Assembly (NCBI RefSeq): GCF_003710825.1
Contig: NZ_RHHQ01000007.1
Span: 512,861-576,860 of the forward strand
Origin: Brevibacillus fluminis
Lineage (GTDB): Bacteria; Bacillota; Bacilli; Brevibacillales; Brevibacillaceae
DNA length: 64,000 nt
Direction: 5' to 3'
The position numbers were made by a program, and so were the translations under genes. Below the pieces are notes generated by a model that was not told the DNA's origin, made no database searches, and was given only the letters and a program-made list of their open reading frames with translations. Numbering within the stretch: position 1 is the stretch's first letter; every line of letters starts with the position of its first letter. Below are positions 45,147 to 54,563 of this stretch, piece after piece.

Positions 45147-46592
45147 TTAGGATGTTGTAGACGTATAAGATTGTCCCAGGGTCTCCGGAATAACCAACTC
45201 ACCTCTATTACAGAGTCGAACAAAGGCGGAGACGCACTCGGGATCAAAGTGGGTGCCACTTCCCTCAACAATTACTTGCAACGCACGTTCCTGAGACCAA
45301 GGCTCGCGATACGATCTTCGCGAGGTCAACGCATCGTAAACGTCTACAATGGCAAGGATTCTTGCGAGCAGTGAAATCTCTGTGCCTTTCAGCTTGTCCG
45401 GATACCCGGTCCCGTCCCATTTTTCGTGATGGTGCCGGATGACGGACAGCTCTTCGGTCATGAAGCCAATATATTTACACATCTCGTAAGCGATAACAGG
45501 ATGTTGCTCGATTACGCTTCTTTCGTCCGAATCCAGCTTTCCTGGTTTATTCAGAATCTCGCTAGGAATCTGTATTTTCCCTACATCGTGAATGAGACCG
45601 CCTCTAGCCAGGGCTCGCAATAGTTCGGAGTTTAGATTCATGGCCTGGGCCAATTGCAATCCGTATATGGCAACACGGAAATTGTGACCGGCCGTATATT
45701 CATCTTTGGTTTCCGTGGCGACGATCAGATTTTTCATGCTGCTGGAGATGCTAATGCGAAGTTGATCCAAAGATGGATACCCATTCACCTGATGAAATGT
45801 TTGAGTTACCGATATGTTCGATCGATACTGGGCGATAATACCAAACAACAGCAGTAAGGCCGACGCTGCGAGGACTACATGATACAGCCACCAGGCCAAA
45901 GTCCACATCATGGTTGAGACCATGAAACATTCTGTAATGGAAAGCAGTACGGAACCAAATACGATAGCCGAATGCAGAGGAAATTTGACTAACCGAAATT
46001 GCTGAAAGTATCTCTTTGCCGCCCAAAGATACAGGAAGACTGTGAGAATTGCCAAGAGATAATTCAATGGCCCGAAATCGATGGGAATGAAGTTGGAAAT
46101 GCTGGGTTTAACAAGAGCTGCGATATTCATCAGGATAATAATGATTACCCAACCAACGACAATCCTTCTCCGATGCTTCGACACGACGCGGATAAAGGAG
46201 TGGTCTGATGATAGGGTCGAGAGGAAAATCCAAACTGCGCACGTAGTCATCGCGATCTGTGAGGAAACACCTGCCAAGTGGTATTGATCAGCAATAATGA
46301 ACCCAGGGGTCGAAAGTGCGTGAATGAGAAAAAAACCGTTTAGAGATAAGATCGCTAATGCAAGCATAAGCACACTCATATCCCGAAGTCGAATCCCCGT
46401 CCAGCCAACCGCAATTGCACTGATGGCCAAGACAAGGAGTGTTGGAGAAATGACATAAAAGTGAAAACGGGGGAGATCCCACATGGTACTGTGTCCGGGG
46501 AACGTTATAAGATACGCATACGCCAGAAGAAGCACGGCAGTAGTTATTGACATGGTTAAGAATAAAGAACGAGGTGAACGTGGCATCATCAT
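45147..46592 (-). CDS. Polytopic membrane protein with C-terminal HD-GYP phosphodiesterase domain
   Basis: 481 residues. The first 255 residues contain about eight hydrophobic segments, resembling a multi-helix sensory module. The HD-GYP domain begins near residue 290: HNFRVAIYGLQLA, LIHDVGKIQIPSEIL, EQHPVIAYEM, RHHHEKWDGTGYPDKLKG and ARILAIVDVYDALTS. All hallmark residues are intact. Three consecutive ATGs open the gene. No c-di-GMP riboswitch was seen upstream, unlike the other HD-GYP gene in the window. Confidence 0.87.
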   Translation of the reverse strand: MMMPRSPRSLFLTMSITTAVLLLAYAYLITFPGHSTMWDLPRFHFYVISPTLLVLAISAIAVGWTGIRLRDMSVLMLALAILSLNGFFLIHALSTPGFIIADQYHLAGVSSQIAMTTCAVWIFLSTLSSDHSFIRVVSKHRRRIVVGWVIIIILMNIAALVKPSISNFIPIDFGPLNYLLAILTVFLYLWAAKRYFQQFRLVKFPLHSAIVFGSVLLSITECFMVSTMMWTLAWWLYHVVLAASALLLLFGIIAQYRSNISVTQTFHQVNGYPSLDQLRISISSSMKNLIVATETKDEYTAGHNFRVAIYGLQLAQAMNLNSELLRALARGGLIHDVGKIQIPSEILNKPGKLDSDERSVIEQHPVIAYEMCKYIGFMTEELSVIRHHHEKWDGTGYPDKLKGTEISLLARILAIVDVYDALTSRRSYREPWSQERALQVIVEGSGTHFDPECVSAFVRLCNRGELVIPETLGQSYTSTTS

Positions 46593-46800
46593 TCCAACTT
46601 TCCAATTTAAGCTAAATTCCTAGCAATATATTCAGGATTCGACATTTACAGTGTCAAATCCTGTTCGTAACTGTTCGATTATGTCAGGAGGCATGACCGG
46701 GATACCTTGATAGATTAGGAGTCGGTCTAAAACGTTATAATTACCGAAAAACGATTTCCTTGCCTTTGCCTGACGTGTGTGCTATTCTTTAACTAACGAC

Positions 46801-46821
46801 CGGTAGGTAGGAGAACTACCG
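46801..46821. promoter_or_regulatory. TetR-type operator upstream of the regulator gene
   Basis: CGGTAG (46801-46806) and CTACCG (46816-46821) are perfect inverted repeats, 22 bases before the tetR-like ATG. Probably the autoregulatory site. Confidence 0.55.
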
Positions 46822-46842
46822 TGAATAAGAGAGGGAAGAGAT

Positions 46843-47421
46843 ATGACGTTAGCGCAAATCAAGGCCGTTTCCTTGCCATTGTTCGCTAAGCATGGCTATG
46901 AGGGCGCATCGCTTTCTGACATCGCACAAGGCGTGGGCATCAAGAAGCCGTCGATTTACGCACACTTTAAAGGGAAAGAAGACTTGTTCCTCGCTGTTTT
47001 TGAAGATGTTCTGCACCATCAGGTAGTGGAGATGGAGCAGCTTCTAGAGGAGATGGATCGCGCGGATACGGAAAAGGTGCTGTACGCCTATTTGCGAGCC
47101 AATTGCCTTTATTTTAAACAAGAGGACGTGAAGGCTGCTTTTTTGAAACGGGCGATGCTGTTTCCGCCAGCTGCTTTGGCAGGTGAGCTGCGTGTACGTT
47201 TTCTGAAGCAGGAAGAACAACTGCTGGCGAGCCTAACCGGCATTTTCACGGAGGGTTTACAAAAGGGCCACTTGCGTCCCAACAAGCTCAATGATTTGAT
47301 CGCTGCCTATTTGGCGATGATGGATGGCTTGTTCATCCAGCTTTATTATTACACGGACGAAAATCATGACGAGCGGATCGCTGGTGCCTGGAACATTTTC
47401 TGGTCCGGCGTAAAACGATAA
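46843..47421 (+). CDS. TetR family regulator of an SMR exporter
   Basis: 192 residues. The helix-turn-helix is FAKHGYEGASLSDIAQGVGI with KKPSIYAHFKGKEDLF. It precedes an SMR exporter gene by 28 bases in the same orientation, and an inverted repeat lies in its promoter region. It is expected to repress both genes until an inducer is bound. Confidence 0.88.
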   Translation: MTLAQIKAVSLPLFAKHGYEGASLSDIAQGVGIKKPSIYAHFKGKEDLFLAVFEDVLHHQVVEMEQLLEEMDRADTEKVLYAYLRANCLYFKQEDVKAAFLKRAMLFPPAALAGELRVRFLKQEEQLLASLTGIFTEGLQKGHLRPNKLNDLIAAYLAMMDGLFIQLYYYTDENHDERIAGAWNIFWSGVKR

Positions 47422-47449
47422 ATTGACACATAGAGGGGAGACATACAAA

Positions 47450-47827
47450 ATGGCATGGGTATTTTTGATTGTGGCAGGTCTTTTTGAGGTGGTATGGGCG
47501 ATGGCGATGAAATATAGCGAAGGCTTCTCGCGACTTTGGCCAACGGTGATTACGATTGCGGGGATGATTGTCAGCTTCTACTTTTTGTCGCTGGCCCTTA
47601 AATCGCTTCCGATCGGTTCTGCTTACGCGATCTGGACAGGGATCGGCGCGCTTGGCACTGTAATTTTTGGGATGGTCTTTTTGGGTGAACCGCGCCATAC
47701 GATGAAGCTGGTATTCTCTGCGCTTCTGATCATCAGCATCATTGGCCTGAAAGTAAGCTCCGGTTCCACTGAACAAGGGGAAGCCGATACGAAAACAGTC
47801 GCGGTCCAGCAGACCGAGCGGATGTAA
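47450..47827 (+). CDS. sugE: SMR family exporter, SugE/Gdx-like guanidinium type
   Basis: 125 residues, four membrane helices. The start MAWVFLIVAGLFEVVWAM contains the essential Glu of SMR proteins. WAMAMKYSEGFSRLWPTVIT and AYAIWTGIGALGTVIFGMVFLGE match the SugE/Gdx branch (WAVGLKYTHGFSR and YAVWTGIGA in Escherichia coli), whose natural substrate is guanidinium. The hydrophilic tail of about 20 residues is longer than usual. Unlike many gdx genes, no guanidine riboswitch is visible; a TetR regulator precedes it instead. Confidence 0.85.
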   Translation: MAWVFLIVAGLFEVVWAMAMKYSEGFSRLWPTVITIAGMIVSFYFLSLALKSLPIGSAYAIWTGIGALGTVIFGMVFLGEPRHTMKLVFSALLIISIIGLKVSSGSTEQGEADTKTVAVQQTERM

Positions 47828-47854
47828 CCGATCTTTATTTCTTCCATGAAAAAA

Positions 47855-47899
47855 AGTTCCGGCTCTTTTCAATGCGAAAAAGGGCCGGTCTTTTTTTAC
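47855..47899 (+). terminator. Intrinsic terminator after the SMR gene
   Basis: CCGGCTCTTTT/AAAAAGGGCCGG with TTTTTTT tail. Confidence 0.8.
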
Positions 47900-47999
47900 G
47901 CAAGGAATGCAAAAGTTTTTAACTGCAAAAGGTTTCAACCCGGTCGGTTCAGGGGTACTATCCATATAGAATAGAAACACCGGTTGTGGGGGAGAGAAC

Positions 48000-49745
48000 A
48001 TGTTAAGGAAAAGTCTGATACTAAAAGCGAACTTGTTTATCGTACTACTTATTTTTCTACTGGCCTCGTGTTTAACCGCCGTCTCCTATTATCGGGATGA
48101 AACGATGTATTACGAGAAGCTCAAGGGCATCAGCGCGATGGATGTCATCTTGTGGCAAGCTTATCCGGACGACGTTCAAAAGATCGTCTCCACGATTGAA
48201 TCCAATCCCGACGCATACAAGACGGATGAAACGATCAAATCTTTCGCACCGATGCTTGAAGGTGCGCTTAAAAAAGATTTGGCGACCAATTCATACCTGA
48301 TGTTTCCTGGCGTACATACCACGGGCGGCAAAAGCTCGCTCAAACTGATCTTGGCAAACGAGGCGCTGTATCAGGCTGGTGATTTGCCAGGCAGTGAGTA
48401 CGAAATGTCACCTGAATATTTGCAGGCATACAAAGACTTTGAGGCAACCGGACTCGGCATCTCGAAGCCGTACACCGACCAGTATGGGACGTGGGTGACG
48501 ATGTTGAGCCCGTTGAAAAATGCCAAAGGCGAGCTCATCGCAGTATTTGGCATCGATTTTGATTACGGCGTGGTGAAAGTCGAGCTCAATCGAGCGCTGT
48601 GGGAGAAGATCGGTATTGCAATTGGACTTGAGGCATTGTTTATTGGTATCAGCGTGTTTGTGGTCCGTCGCGCGCTGAAGCCGGTGAAAGAGATGTCGCG
48701 CCTCAGCTTGAATGCCGCTAACGGCGATTTAACGGTCACAGCTGCCATCCATTCCAACGATGAGATCGGACAGATGTCCGCCAATTTCAATGCGATGATC
48801 GCCAATATGCGTTTGTTGATCGGGCATACGCAGGAGATTACCAACCAGCTGTCAGGCTCCGCTGAGATGTTATTGCAAAATGCCGAGCAAACGGCAAAAG
48901 CAAGCGAACAGATCGCAATTGATATTCAGGAGGTTGCGACCGGGGCCGAAGCACAAACCCAAGGGGCAGAAGAGACAGCGCGGGCGATGGAGGAAATGTC
49001 GCTCGGCATATTGCGCATCGCCGAATCGGCGTCGCGTGTTTCGGAATCGGCTATCGATGTATCTGGTCACGCGGCACAAGGAAATGACGTGATCCAGACG
49101 ACGGTCATTCAAATGAATGCGATCAACAATTCGGTCCGCGAATCAGCGAACGTGATCGAAGAGCTGTACAGCCATTCGCAGGAGATCAGCAAAATTACCG
49201 ATGTCATCACGGATATTTCCAACCAAACCAATCTGTTGGCCTTGAATGCTGCGATCGAGGCAGCGCGGGCGGGTGAACATGGGCGCGGCTTCGCCGTGGT
49301 GGCCGACGAGGTACGCAAGCTCGCGGAACAATCGAAAAAGTCTTCCGACCAGATCGCCACGTTAATCGTCGGGGTGCAAGCAGCTACGAGTCGCGCAATG
49401 GAGCAGATGGCGCGCGCAGAAAGCGAGGCAAGTGCGGGCGAGACAGTTGCTAACGAGGCAGGACAAGCTTTTGGACGCATCGTCTCCGCGATCCAGGAGG
49501 TAACCGGACAGATTCAGGAAGTTTCCGCATCGGCAGAGCAGATGTCCGCCAGCTCGGAGGAAATCACCGCGACGATCGAGCAAGTGGCGGGAACAGCGAA
49601 AGATGGCGCCTTGTACAGCCAGAATGTGGCTTCCGCGTCTGAAGAGCAGCTTGCTTCCATGCAAGAAATCAGCTCATCGACGCATCGCCTGAACGAATTA
49701 GCACAGGATCTGCGCAAAGCGATCAGTCAGTTCAAACTGTCCTGA
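48000..49745 (+). CDS. Methyl-accepting chemotaxis protein with extracellular Cache-type domain
   Basis: 581 residues. A membrane helix at about 10-30 is followed by an extracellular domain of about 165 residues with the Cache-like end [26 protein letters not shown], a second helix (about 200-220), a HAMP domain ([20 protein letters not shown]) and the cytoplasmic signalling hairpin with the conserved tip [38 protein letters not shown] (written here only as its core [11 protein letters not shown]). It senses a small extracellular molecule and controls CheA. Ligand unknown. Confidence 0.9.
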   Translation: MLRKSLILKANLFIVLLIFLLASCLTAVSYYRDETMYYEKLKGISAMDVILWQAYPDDVQKIVSTIESNPDAYKTDETIKSFAPMLEGALKKDLATNSYLMFPGVHTTGGKSSLKLILANEALYQAGDLPGSEYEMSPEYLQAYKDFEATGLGISKPYTDQYGTWVTMLSPLKNAKGELIAVFGIDFDYGVVKVELNRALWEKIGIAIGLEALFIGISVFVVRRALKPVKEMSRLSLNAANGDLTVTAAIHSNDEIGQMSANFNAMIANMRLLIGHTQEITNQLSGSAEMLLQNAEQTAKASEQIAIDIQEVATGAEAQTQGAEETARAMEEMSLGILRIAESASRVSESAIDVSGHAAQGNDVIQTTVIQMNAINNSVRESANVIEELYSHSQEISKITDVITDISNQTNLLALNAAIEAARAGEHGRGFAVVADEVRKLAEQSKKSSDQIATLIVGVQAATSRAMEQMARAESEASAGETVANEAGQAFGRIVSAIQEVTGQIQEVSASAEQMSASSEEITATIEQVAGTAKDGALYSQNVASASEEQLASMQEISSSTHRLNELAQDLRKAISQFKLS

Positions 49746-49836
49746 TAAAAAGGTTGAAATCTGTCTATTTTTCAAAGACAGAATCCCTCTTACAATCTCT
49801 TTAAAGACACAAGCTATCGACAAAGGAGAAGGTAAG

Positions 49837-50382
49837 ATGGAAGCCATGCGTTACGCAAAACGAACCTGTACTGATCAAACGAAAATCGATGAATTTTTAA
49901 ACCTAGCGAAGACGGGTGCGCTGTCCATGGTAGATGGAGAGTTCCCGTATGTCATCCCGCTGAATTTTGTCTGGCATAATGGAGCAATTTACTTCCACGG
50001 CGCAGATGCTGGTCGCAAAGAGCGTGTCCTGCAAGCCAACAACAACGTCTGCTTTTTGGTCAGCGAAGAGTACGGGACGATCACCGATCCGGTCCCAGCG
50101 GAGACGGACACCGCTTATATGAGTGTGATGCTTTTTGGAAAGGCGGAGCGGATCACCGAGCTGTCACAGGCGACCGGTGCTTTGCAAGCAATGCTCGATA
50201 AATATGTGCCTGGCTATTATGAGCAACAATTGTCGCGCCAGCATGTGGAAAAATACCGTTCGTCACACGGCGCGCAGGTGGCGGTGTACAAGATCACACC
50301 GACAGAGGTGTCAGCCAAAGTGAATCCCGTCAATGAGCAGAAAATGTTCATGCCTGGCCGACGGATGCAGCAGGACGTATAA
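49837..50382 (+). CDS. Pyridoxamine 5'-phosphate oxidase-family flavoprotein (NimA-like)
   Basis: 181 residues with the split-barrel flavin-binding pattern: LNLAKTGALSMVDGEFPYVIP and NFVWHNGAIYFHGADAGRK are typical of Pyridox_ox_2/NimA-type proteins. The flavin or substrate is not certain. AAAGGAGAAGG precedes the ATG. Single gene followed by a terminator. Confidence 0.8.
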   Translation: MEAMRYAKRTCTDQTKIDEFLNLAKTGALSMVDGEFPYVIPLNFVWHNGAIYFHGADAGRKERVLQANNNVCFLVSEEYGTITDPVPAETDTAYMSVMLFGKAERITELSQATGALQAMLDKYVPGYYEQQLSRQHVEKYRSSHGAQVAVYKITPTEVSAKVNPVNEQKMFMPGRRMQQDV

Positions 50383-50474
50383 CGGCAATAGGAGCTAGAA
50401 ACCAAGCAAAAAATAGACAATCGACATGTAGCGATTCGCAAGCTTGCCAACGTAAGCGAGCAGGCCAAGTGATT

Positions 50475-50518
50475 GACCCCAACGGTTTTTCGAAAAGCCG
50501 TTAGGGTCTTTTTTTCTG
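50475..50518 (+). terminator. Intrinsic terminator after the PPOX-family gene
   Basis: GACCCCAACGG/CCGTTAGGGTC with TTTTTTT tail. Confidence 0.75.
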
Positions 50519-50665
50519 CTCGTTTTACCATGCGCGCATGGTGGAAAAACAGCCAGATGTAGGTTTGTGTGGAAAAATTTTCGAGAAGTGTGCTACAATC
50601 ATATTTACTGTGTTTTTAGAATCATTACACATTATTTACTTATACGCGAATAGGTGGGGATCGTT

Positions 50666-52426
50666 TTGTTTGGAAAAAAATGGACTAGTGTGCTGCTCGC
50701 CACTGCTCTGATGAGCCCAGTGGCTGCGTTTGCGCAAGGGACAGGACAAGCACCTGCAAAGGAAGCAGCAAAGGCTTCCGTGATTGCTCCGGCAGATGCC
50801 GTATTTACGAATGGTGTCGTTTACACCGTGGACCGCAATCGCAATGTCGTACAGGCAATAGCGATTCGGGGCGACAAAATCGTCTACGTTGGCAGCGACG
50901 AAGGAGCAAGAGCATTTATCGGTGCGAAAACCAAAGTGACCGATTTACAAGGAAAAATGGTGCTCCCCGGCTTTATCGATAGCCATACGCATGCGAGCAA
51001 AACAACGGGATTGATTTACTCGATCGACCTGTTCGACGGTGACTCGATCGAGAAATACGTCGAGATCATTCAGGCGTTTGTCAAAGAACATCCGAAGGAG
51101 CCGACGCTGCAAGGACGTGGCTGGAGCAATCCGGTGGCGCCGGGAATCGGCCCGCGCAAGGAAGTGCTGGACCAAATCGTACCGACAACGCCAATTGCGC
51201 TCACGTCGGATGACGGCCACTCGCTGTGGGTCAATTCGGCAGCTATGAAGCTCGCTGGTATCACAAAAGATACACCAAATCCCACAGGCGGTGTAATCGA
51301 ACACGATTCGAAGACCGGCGAACCGTCTGGAACGCTGCGCGAAAAAGCGATGGATCTGGTTTTGAAAAAAATCGGGGGCTACACGGTGCAGCAGTATGAG
51401 ACCGGGATTGAGGCTTACCAGCAAAAAGCGATAGAACGCGGTGTCACGACCGTGCGTGACCCGGATTTGCTGCGTTACCCGAATGTGCTGGAAGCGTATG
51501 AGGAGCTGGCCAAGGAAAACAAGCTGACCATCCGCTTCCGCAACGCGATCACCGCCAATCCGGACAAAGGCCCGGAGCAGGTGGCCGAGTTCGTGAAAAT
51601 TCGCGACCGCAATCAAACGCCACTGTTCCAGATCAATTCAGTCAAAATTTTTATGGACGGTGTCGTTGAAGGCGCTACCGCGTATCTGGAAAAACCGTAT
51701 GAGCACAAGCATACGAACGGGGAACTGATCTGGAAGCCAGAAGTGTATCAAAAGACAGCTGCGGCTGCGGACAAAGCGGGCTTCCAGCTGCACATCCATT
51801 CCATCGGCGACGCTTCCACACGCATCGCTTTGGATGGAATGGCCTATGCCGAGCAGCAAAACGGCGACCACGATGCGCGCCATTCCCTTGTCCATCTCCA
51901 GCTGGTGAATCCGCAAGATATCGAGCGCTTCAAAAAGCTCGGTGCGGTCGGCATCGTCCAACCGTTCTGGTTCATGCAAGAGGACGGCTATTACGATGAG
52001 ATCGAAGTGCCGTATTTGGGCCAAGAGCGTGCGGAAAAAGAATATCCGATGAAAAGCCTGATTAATCAAGGGGTGCATGTTGCCTCCTCAAGCGACTATG
52101 TCGTGACACCGGAATTCAACCCGTTGAACGGCATCCAGCAAGGAATCACCCGGATCGCTGACGGCGAAACCGATCCAAAAAAAATTGCCAACCCAGAAGA
52201 GCGCGCGACATTGCCTGACATGATCGCCAGCTTCACCATCGAGGGCGCTTATGCTAACCATGTGGATGACATCACGGGTTCGATCGAGCTGGGCAAAAAA
52301 GCTGACATCATCGTACTGGACAAAAATCTGTTCGCCATCCCAGTCACACAGATCAAAGATGCGAAAGTGCTGCTGACGATGGTCGAGGGAAAAGAAGTGT
52401 TTCATCGGGCGGTAGAGAAGAAGTAA
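50666..52426 (+). CDS. Secreted amidohydrolase (YtcJ/NfdA-like)
   Basis: 586 residues from TTG 50666, behind AGGTGGGGATCG; a GTG at 50654 is inside that site. Signal peptide: FGKKWTSVLLATALMSPVAAFAQ. The mature enzyme belongs to the amidohydrolase_3 class (NGVVYTVDRNRNVVQAIAI, PGFIDSHTHASKTTG with the HxH metal ligands, LHIHSIGDAS, SSDYVVTPEFNPLNGIQQGIT and the C-terminal LGKKADIIVLDKN). Such enzymes include N-substituted formamide deformylases. The exported form is noteworthy. Confidence 0.82.
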   Translation: MFGKKWTSVLLATALMSPVAAFAQGTGQAPAKEAAKASVIAPADAVFTNGVVYTVDRNRNVVQAIAIRGDKIVYVGSDEGARAFIGAKTKVTDLQGKMVLPGFIDSHTHASKTTGLIYSIDLFDGDSIEKYVEIIQAFVKEHPKEPTLQGRGWSNPVAPGIGPRKEVLDQIVPTTPIALTSDDGHSLWVNSAAMKLAGITKDTPNPTGGVIEHDSKTGEPSGTLREKAMDLVLKKIGGYTVQQYETGIEAYQQKAIERGVTTVRDPDLLRYPNVLEAYEELAKENKLTIRFRNAITANPDKGPEQVAEFVKIRDRNQTPLFQINSVKIFMDGVVEGATAYLEKPYEHKHTNGELIWKPEVYQKTAAAADKAGFQLHIHSIGDASTRIALDGMAYAEQQNGDHDARHSLVHLQLVNPQDIERFKKLGAVGIVQPFWFMQEDGYYDEIEVPYLGQERAEKEYPMKSLINQGVHVASSSDYVVTPEFNPLNGIQQGITRIADGETDPKKIANPEERATLPDMIASFTIEGAYANHVDDITGSIELGKKADIIVLDKNLFAIPVTQIKDAKVLLTMVEGKEVFHRAVEKK

Positions 52427-52616
52427 GAGTAAGAGCGGCCATCGCAGCGAGCGGTGGCTGTTTTTTTGTGGATGCGGTGGAAGTGTGCAACGAATCGTAA
52501 ATCAATTGTAAAAGTCGTGGACAAATAGCAATAGATCCGCAAGAATCCGCTATACTTGCAAATGGAGGGAACAACTAACAGTAAATCCCTGGGAAGAGGA
52601 GAAGGAGTTGGACTTG

Positions 52617-53816
52617 ATGCCACATGGAGAGGCAAAACGATATAAGACCGACTGGCAAACGATTTGGAATGTACTGCTCATCTCAACGAAATTGGGCCTG
52701 ACTTCATTTGGTGGACCCATTGCCCATCTCGGTTATTTTCACAATGAATACGTTCGTCGCCAAAAATGGATCGATGAGCGAAGCTACGCAGATTTGGTTG
52801 CGTTGTGCCAGTTTTTGCCCGGACCAGCCAGCAGCCAGGTTGGGATCGGAATCGGTGTCATGCGAGCGGGAATGTTGGGGGGAATCGCTGCGTGGATCGG
52901 GTTTACATGGCCGTCTGTCATAGCGCTTGTCTTGTTTGCTTTTGGAATAGGGGGGATGGATCTCGCGCATGCCGGCTGGATACACGGTTTAAAGCTAGTC
53001 GCCGTAGCAATTGTCGCACAAGCGATTATCAGCATGGGCCAAAAGCTCGTGCCGGACCGCAGCAGAGCAACCATCGCGTTAGGGACAGCAGCGATCACGT
53101 TACTTTGGCCGTCGAGTGTCGGTCAGGTGATTCTGATTGTTGTTGCAGGTATCATTGGTACACTTCTATATAGGAAAGCTGAAAGCAGTGGTTCACCGAA
53201 AATCTGCATCCCCATCCCGCGTATGGCAGCGACGATCTGTCTTGCGTTGTTTTTTGTGCTCCTGTTGGGGCTGCCATTGCTTCGCAATCTGTATCCGTTA
53301 CCAGGGATAACACTTTTCGACGCTTTCTATCGGGCGGGCTCGCTTGTTTTCGGTGGTGGGCATGTCGTCCTGCCGCTGCTGGAAAAAGAAGTGGTCCCGA
53401 CCGGCTGGATCAGCAAGGAAGCATTTCTTGCAGGATATGGAGCAGCGCAAGCAGTGCCCGGACCGTTATTTACGTTCGCCGCTTATTTAGGGGCTGTGCG
53501 AGGAGGATGGCTTGGCGCGGCAGTTGCGACGCTCGCCATATTTCTGCCGGCTTTTCTGCTCGTGGTCGGTGTGTTGCCTTTTTGGGTGGATATCCGTAAG
53601 AGCCCCAAGATTCAAGGGGCGCTCGCAGGGGTTAACGCAGCGGTGGTCGGATTGTTGCTGTGTGCATTTTATGATCCGATTTGGACGAGTACAATCGAAG
53701 CTCCGGCTGATTTTGCAGCTGCCGTTGTTTTGTTTCTCATGCTTGTGTTTTGGAAAATGCCGCCGTGGGTGGTTGTGATTGCGGGAATGGTTGTTGGGTG
53801 GGTTTTAGCTGTGTGA
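52617..53816 (+). CDS. chrA: Chromate transporter ChrA
   Basis: 399 residues with about ten membrane segments and two homologous CHR halves: LGLTSFGGPIAHLGYFH...CQFLPGPASSQVGIGIG near residues 25-75 and LVFGGGHVVLPLLEKEV...AQAVPGPLFTFAAYLG near 245-290. This is the long-chain chromate ion transporter type. ATG 52617 follows GAAGGAG; an upstream TTG at 52608 is less likely. It exports chromate or a related oxyanion. Monocistronic. Confidence 0.9.
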   Translation: MPHGEAKRYKTDWQTIWNVLLISTKLGLTSFGGPIAHLGYFHNEYVRRQKWIDERSYADLVALCQFLPGPASSQVGIGIGVMRAGMLGGIAAWIGFTWPSVIALVLFAFGIGGMDLAHAGWIHGLKLVAVAIVAQAIISMGQKLVPDRSRATIALGTAAITLLWPSSVGQVILIVVAGIIGTLLYRKAESSGSPKICIPIPRMAATICLALFFVLLLGLPLLRNLYPLPGITLFDAFYRAGSLVFGGGHVVLPLLEKEVVPTGWISKEAFLAGYGAAQAVPGPLFTFAAYLGAVRGGWLGAAVATLAIFLPAFLLVVGVLPFWVDIRKSPKIQGALAGVNAAVVGLLLCAFYDPIWTSTIEAPADFAAAVVLFLMLVFWKMPPWVVVIAGMVVGWVLAV

Positions 53817-53842
53817 ACGGACAAGGGATGATAAGGTACAAA

Positions 53843-53892
53843 AAAAGCAAGATGCTTCCTAATTTCCAATGGGCAGCATCTTGCTTTTTGTT
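53843..53892 (+). terminator. Intrinsic terminator after chrA
   Basis: AAAGCAAGATGC/GCATCTTGCTTT stem with T-rich tail. Confidence 0.8.
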
Positions 53893-53952
53893 CTTTCTTT
53901 CATGCTGAGCGCGATTTAGTAAGAAACGAAAATTGACAAGGCCCGATAAAAA

Positions 53953-54012
53953 GGGCGATTAAGGAGTAACCATTAGCGGATGATGTTTCATAAAACTAAT
54001 GTATATTCGCCC
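53953..54012 (+). promoter_or_regulatory. Three-tier nested hairpin in the leader of the RiPP precursor gene
   Basis: GGGCGA (53953-53958) pairs with TCGCCC (54007-54012), CATTAG (53971-53976) with CTAATG (53996-54001), and ATGA (53980-53983) with TCAT (53988-53991) around TGTT. It lies 100 bases before the precursor ATG. It may be a cis-acting RNA element or an operator. The rest of 53893-54112 shows no gene; TTGACA at 53936-53941 could be a -35 box but has no clear -10. Confidence 0.45.
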
Positions 54013-54112
54013 TAGTATTTATATAGTTGACGGTTTCACCTGGTCGACTAATGTAGCTCCGAAGATACCCGTCGTATTGTTACCCGCTACCTTACTACAG
54101 GAGGTGGAAAAA

Positions 54113-54379
54113 ATGGATGAATTTAAAAAGGAACTTAAAAAATTGAACGTTGACAAATTTCAGGGCGGAAAAGTAACGCCTTGGGACAATCAAATGCAGA
54201 AAGATGCTGTTTTGGTTCAAAGAAGATGCGGCCGCTGCAGTTGTTCTTGCCGTTGTTCCTGCAGCTGCTCTTGTAGCTGCTCCTGCAGTTGTTCCTGCAG
54301 CTGTTCCTGCAGTTGTTCTTGCAGTTGTTCTTGCAGCTGTTCCTGCAGTTGCTTCTTCTTTTGCTTCTTTATCCGTTAA
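54113..54379 (+). CDS. TOMM/heterocycloanthracin-like RiPP precursor peptide with Cys-Ser repeat core
   Basis: An 88-residue peptide from ATG 54113 behind AGGAGGTGG. Residues 1-38 form a charged leader (MDEFKKELKKLNVDKFQGG, then KVTPWDNQ), whose pattern resembles the leaders of heterocycloanthracin/sonorensin precursors as I recall them. Residues 39-88 are the core: CGRCSCSCRC, then 16 Ser-Cys pairs, then FFFCFFIR. The core has 22 Cys and 18 Ser among 50 residues, 33 of them contiguous. Known relatives have Cys-Xaa-Xaa repeats rich in Gly; strict Cys-Ser alternation is unusual. Full cyclisation would give a nearly continuous thiazole/oxazole chain. Maturation enzymes lie directly downstream. 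Confidence 0.88.
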   Translation: MDEFKKELKKLNVDKFQGGKVTPWDNQMQKDAVLVQRRCGRCSCSCRCSCSCSCSCSCSCSCSCSCSCSCSCSCSCSCSCFFFCFFIR

Positions 54380-54410
54380 GGAAAGTTTCGAAAGGAAATG
54401 GTGGTTCTTC

Positions 54411-54470
54411 GAGAAAGTGAGGCAGCCTCTGCATAGGGAAGTAATGACCTAGCAGGGGCTTCTTCTCTAA
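54411..54470 (+). terminator. Hairpin between precursor and maturation genes, weak attenuator
   Basis: GAGGCAGCCTCTGC pairs imperfectly with GCAGGGGCTTCTTCTC around a 19-base loop. There is no T-run, so partial attenuation or mRNA processing that favours the precursor is more likely than full termination. Confidence 0.4.
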
Positions 54471-54563
54471 AAGATCTGGCATGAGGGACAAATAGCCGTA
54501 CATAAGATGACTGTGAAAGTGATGGTGCAGATTTGAGATTGACTCATGGTAAGGAGGAGTGAC

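Noticed and set aside
46593..46842. A c-di-GMP riboswitch before the second HD-GYP gene
   Set aside because: None of the conserved GEMM segments is present on the minus strand upstream of that gene.
54231..54350. Reading the repeat as a CRISPR or simple low-complexity artefact
   Set aside because: Units are only 12 bases with no unique spacers, and the repeat lies in a gene with a leader and matching enzymes.
54204..54452. Ala/Val/Pro-rich frame overlapping the RiPP core
   Set aside because: It is the shifted reading of the Cys-Ser codon repeat. The Cys-Ser frame has the ribosome binding site, the leader and a stop right after the repeat, and the neighbouring enzymes act on Cys and Ser.
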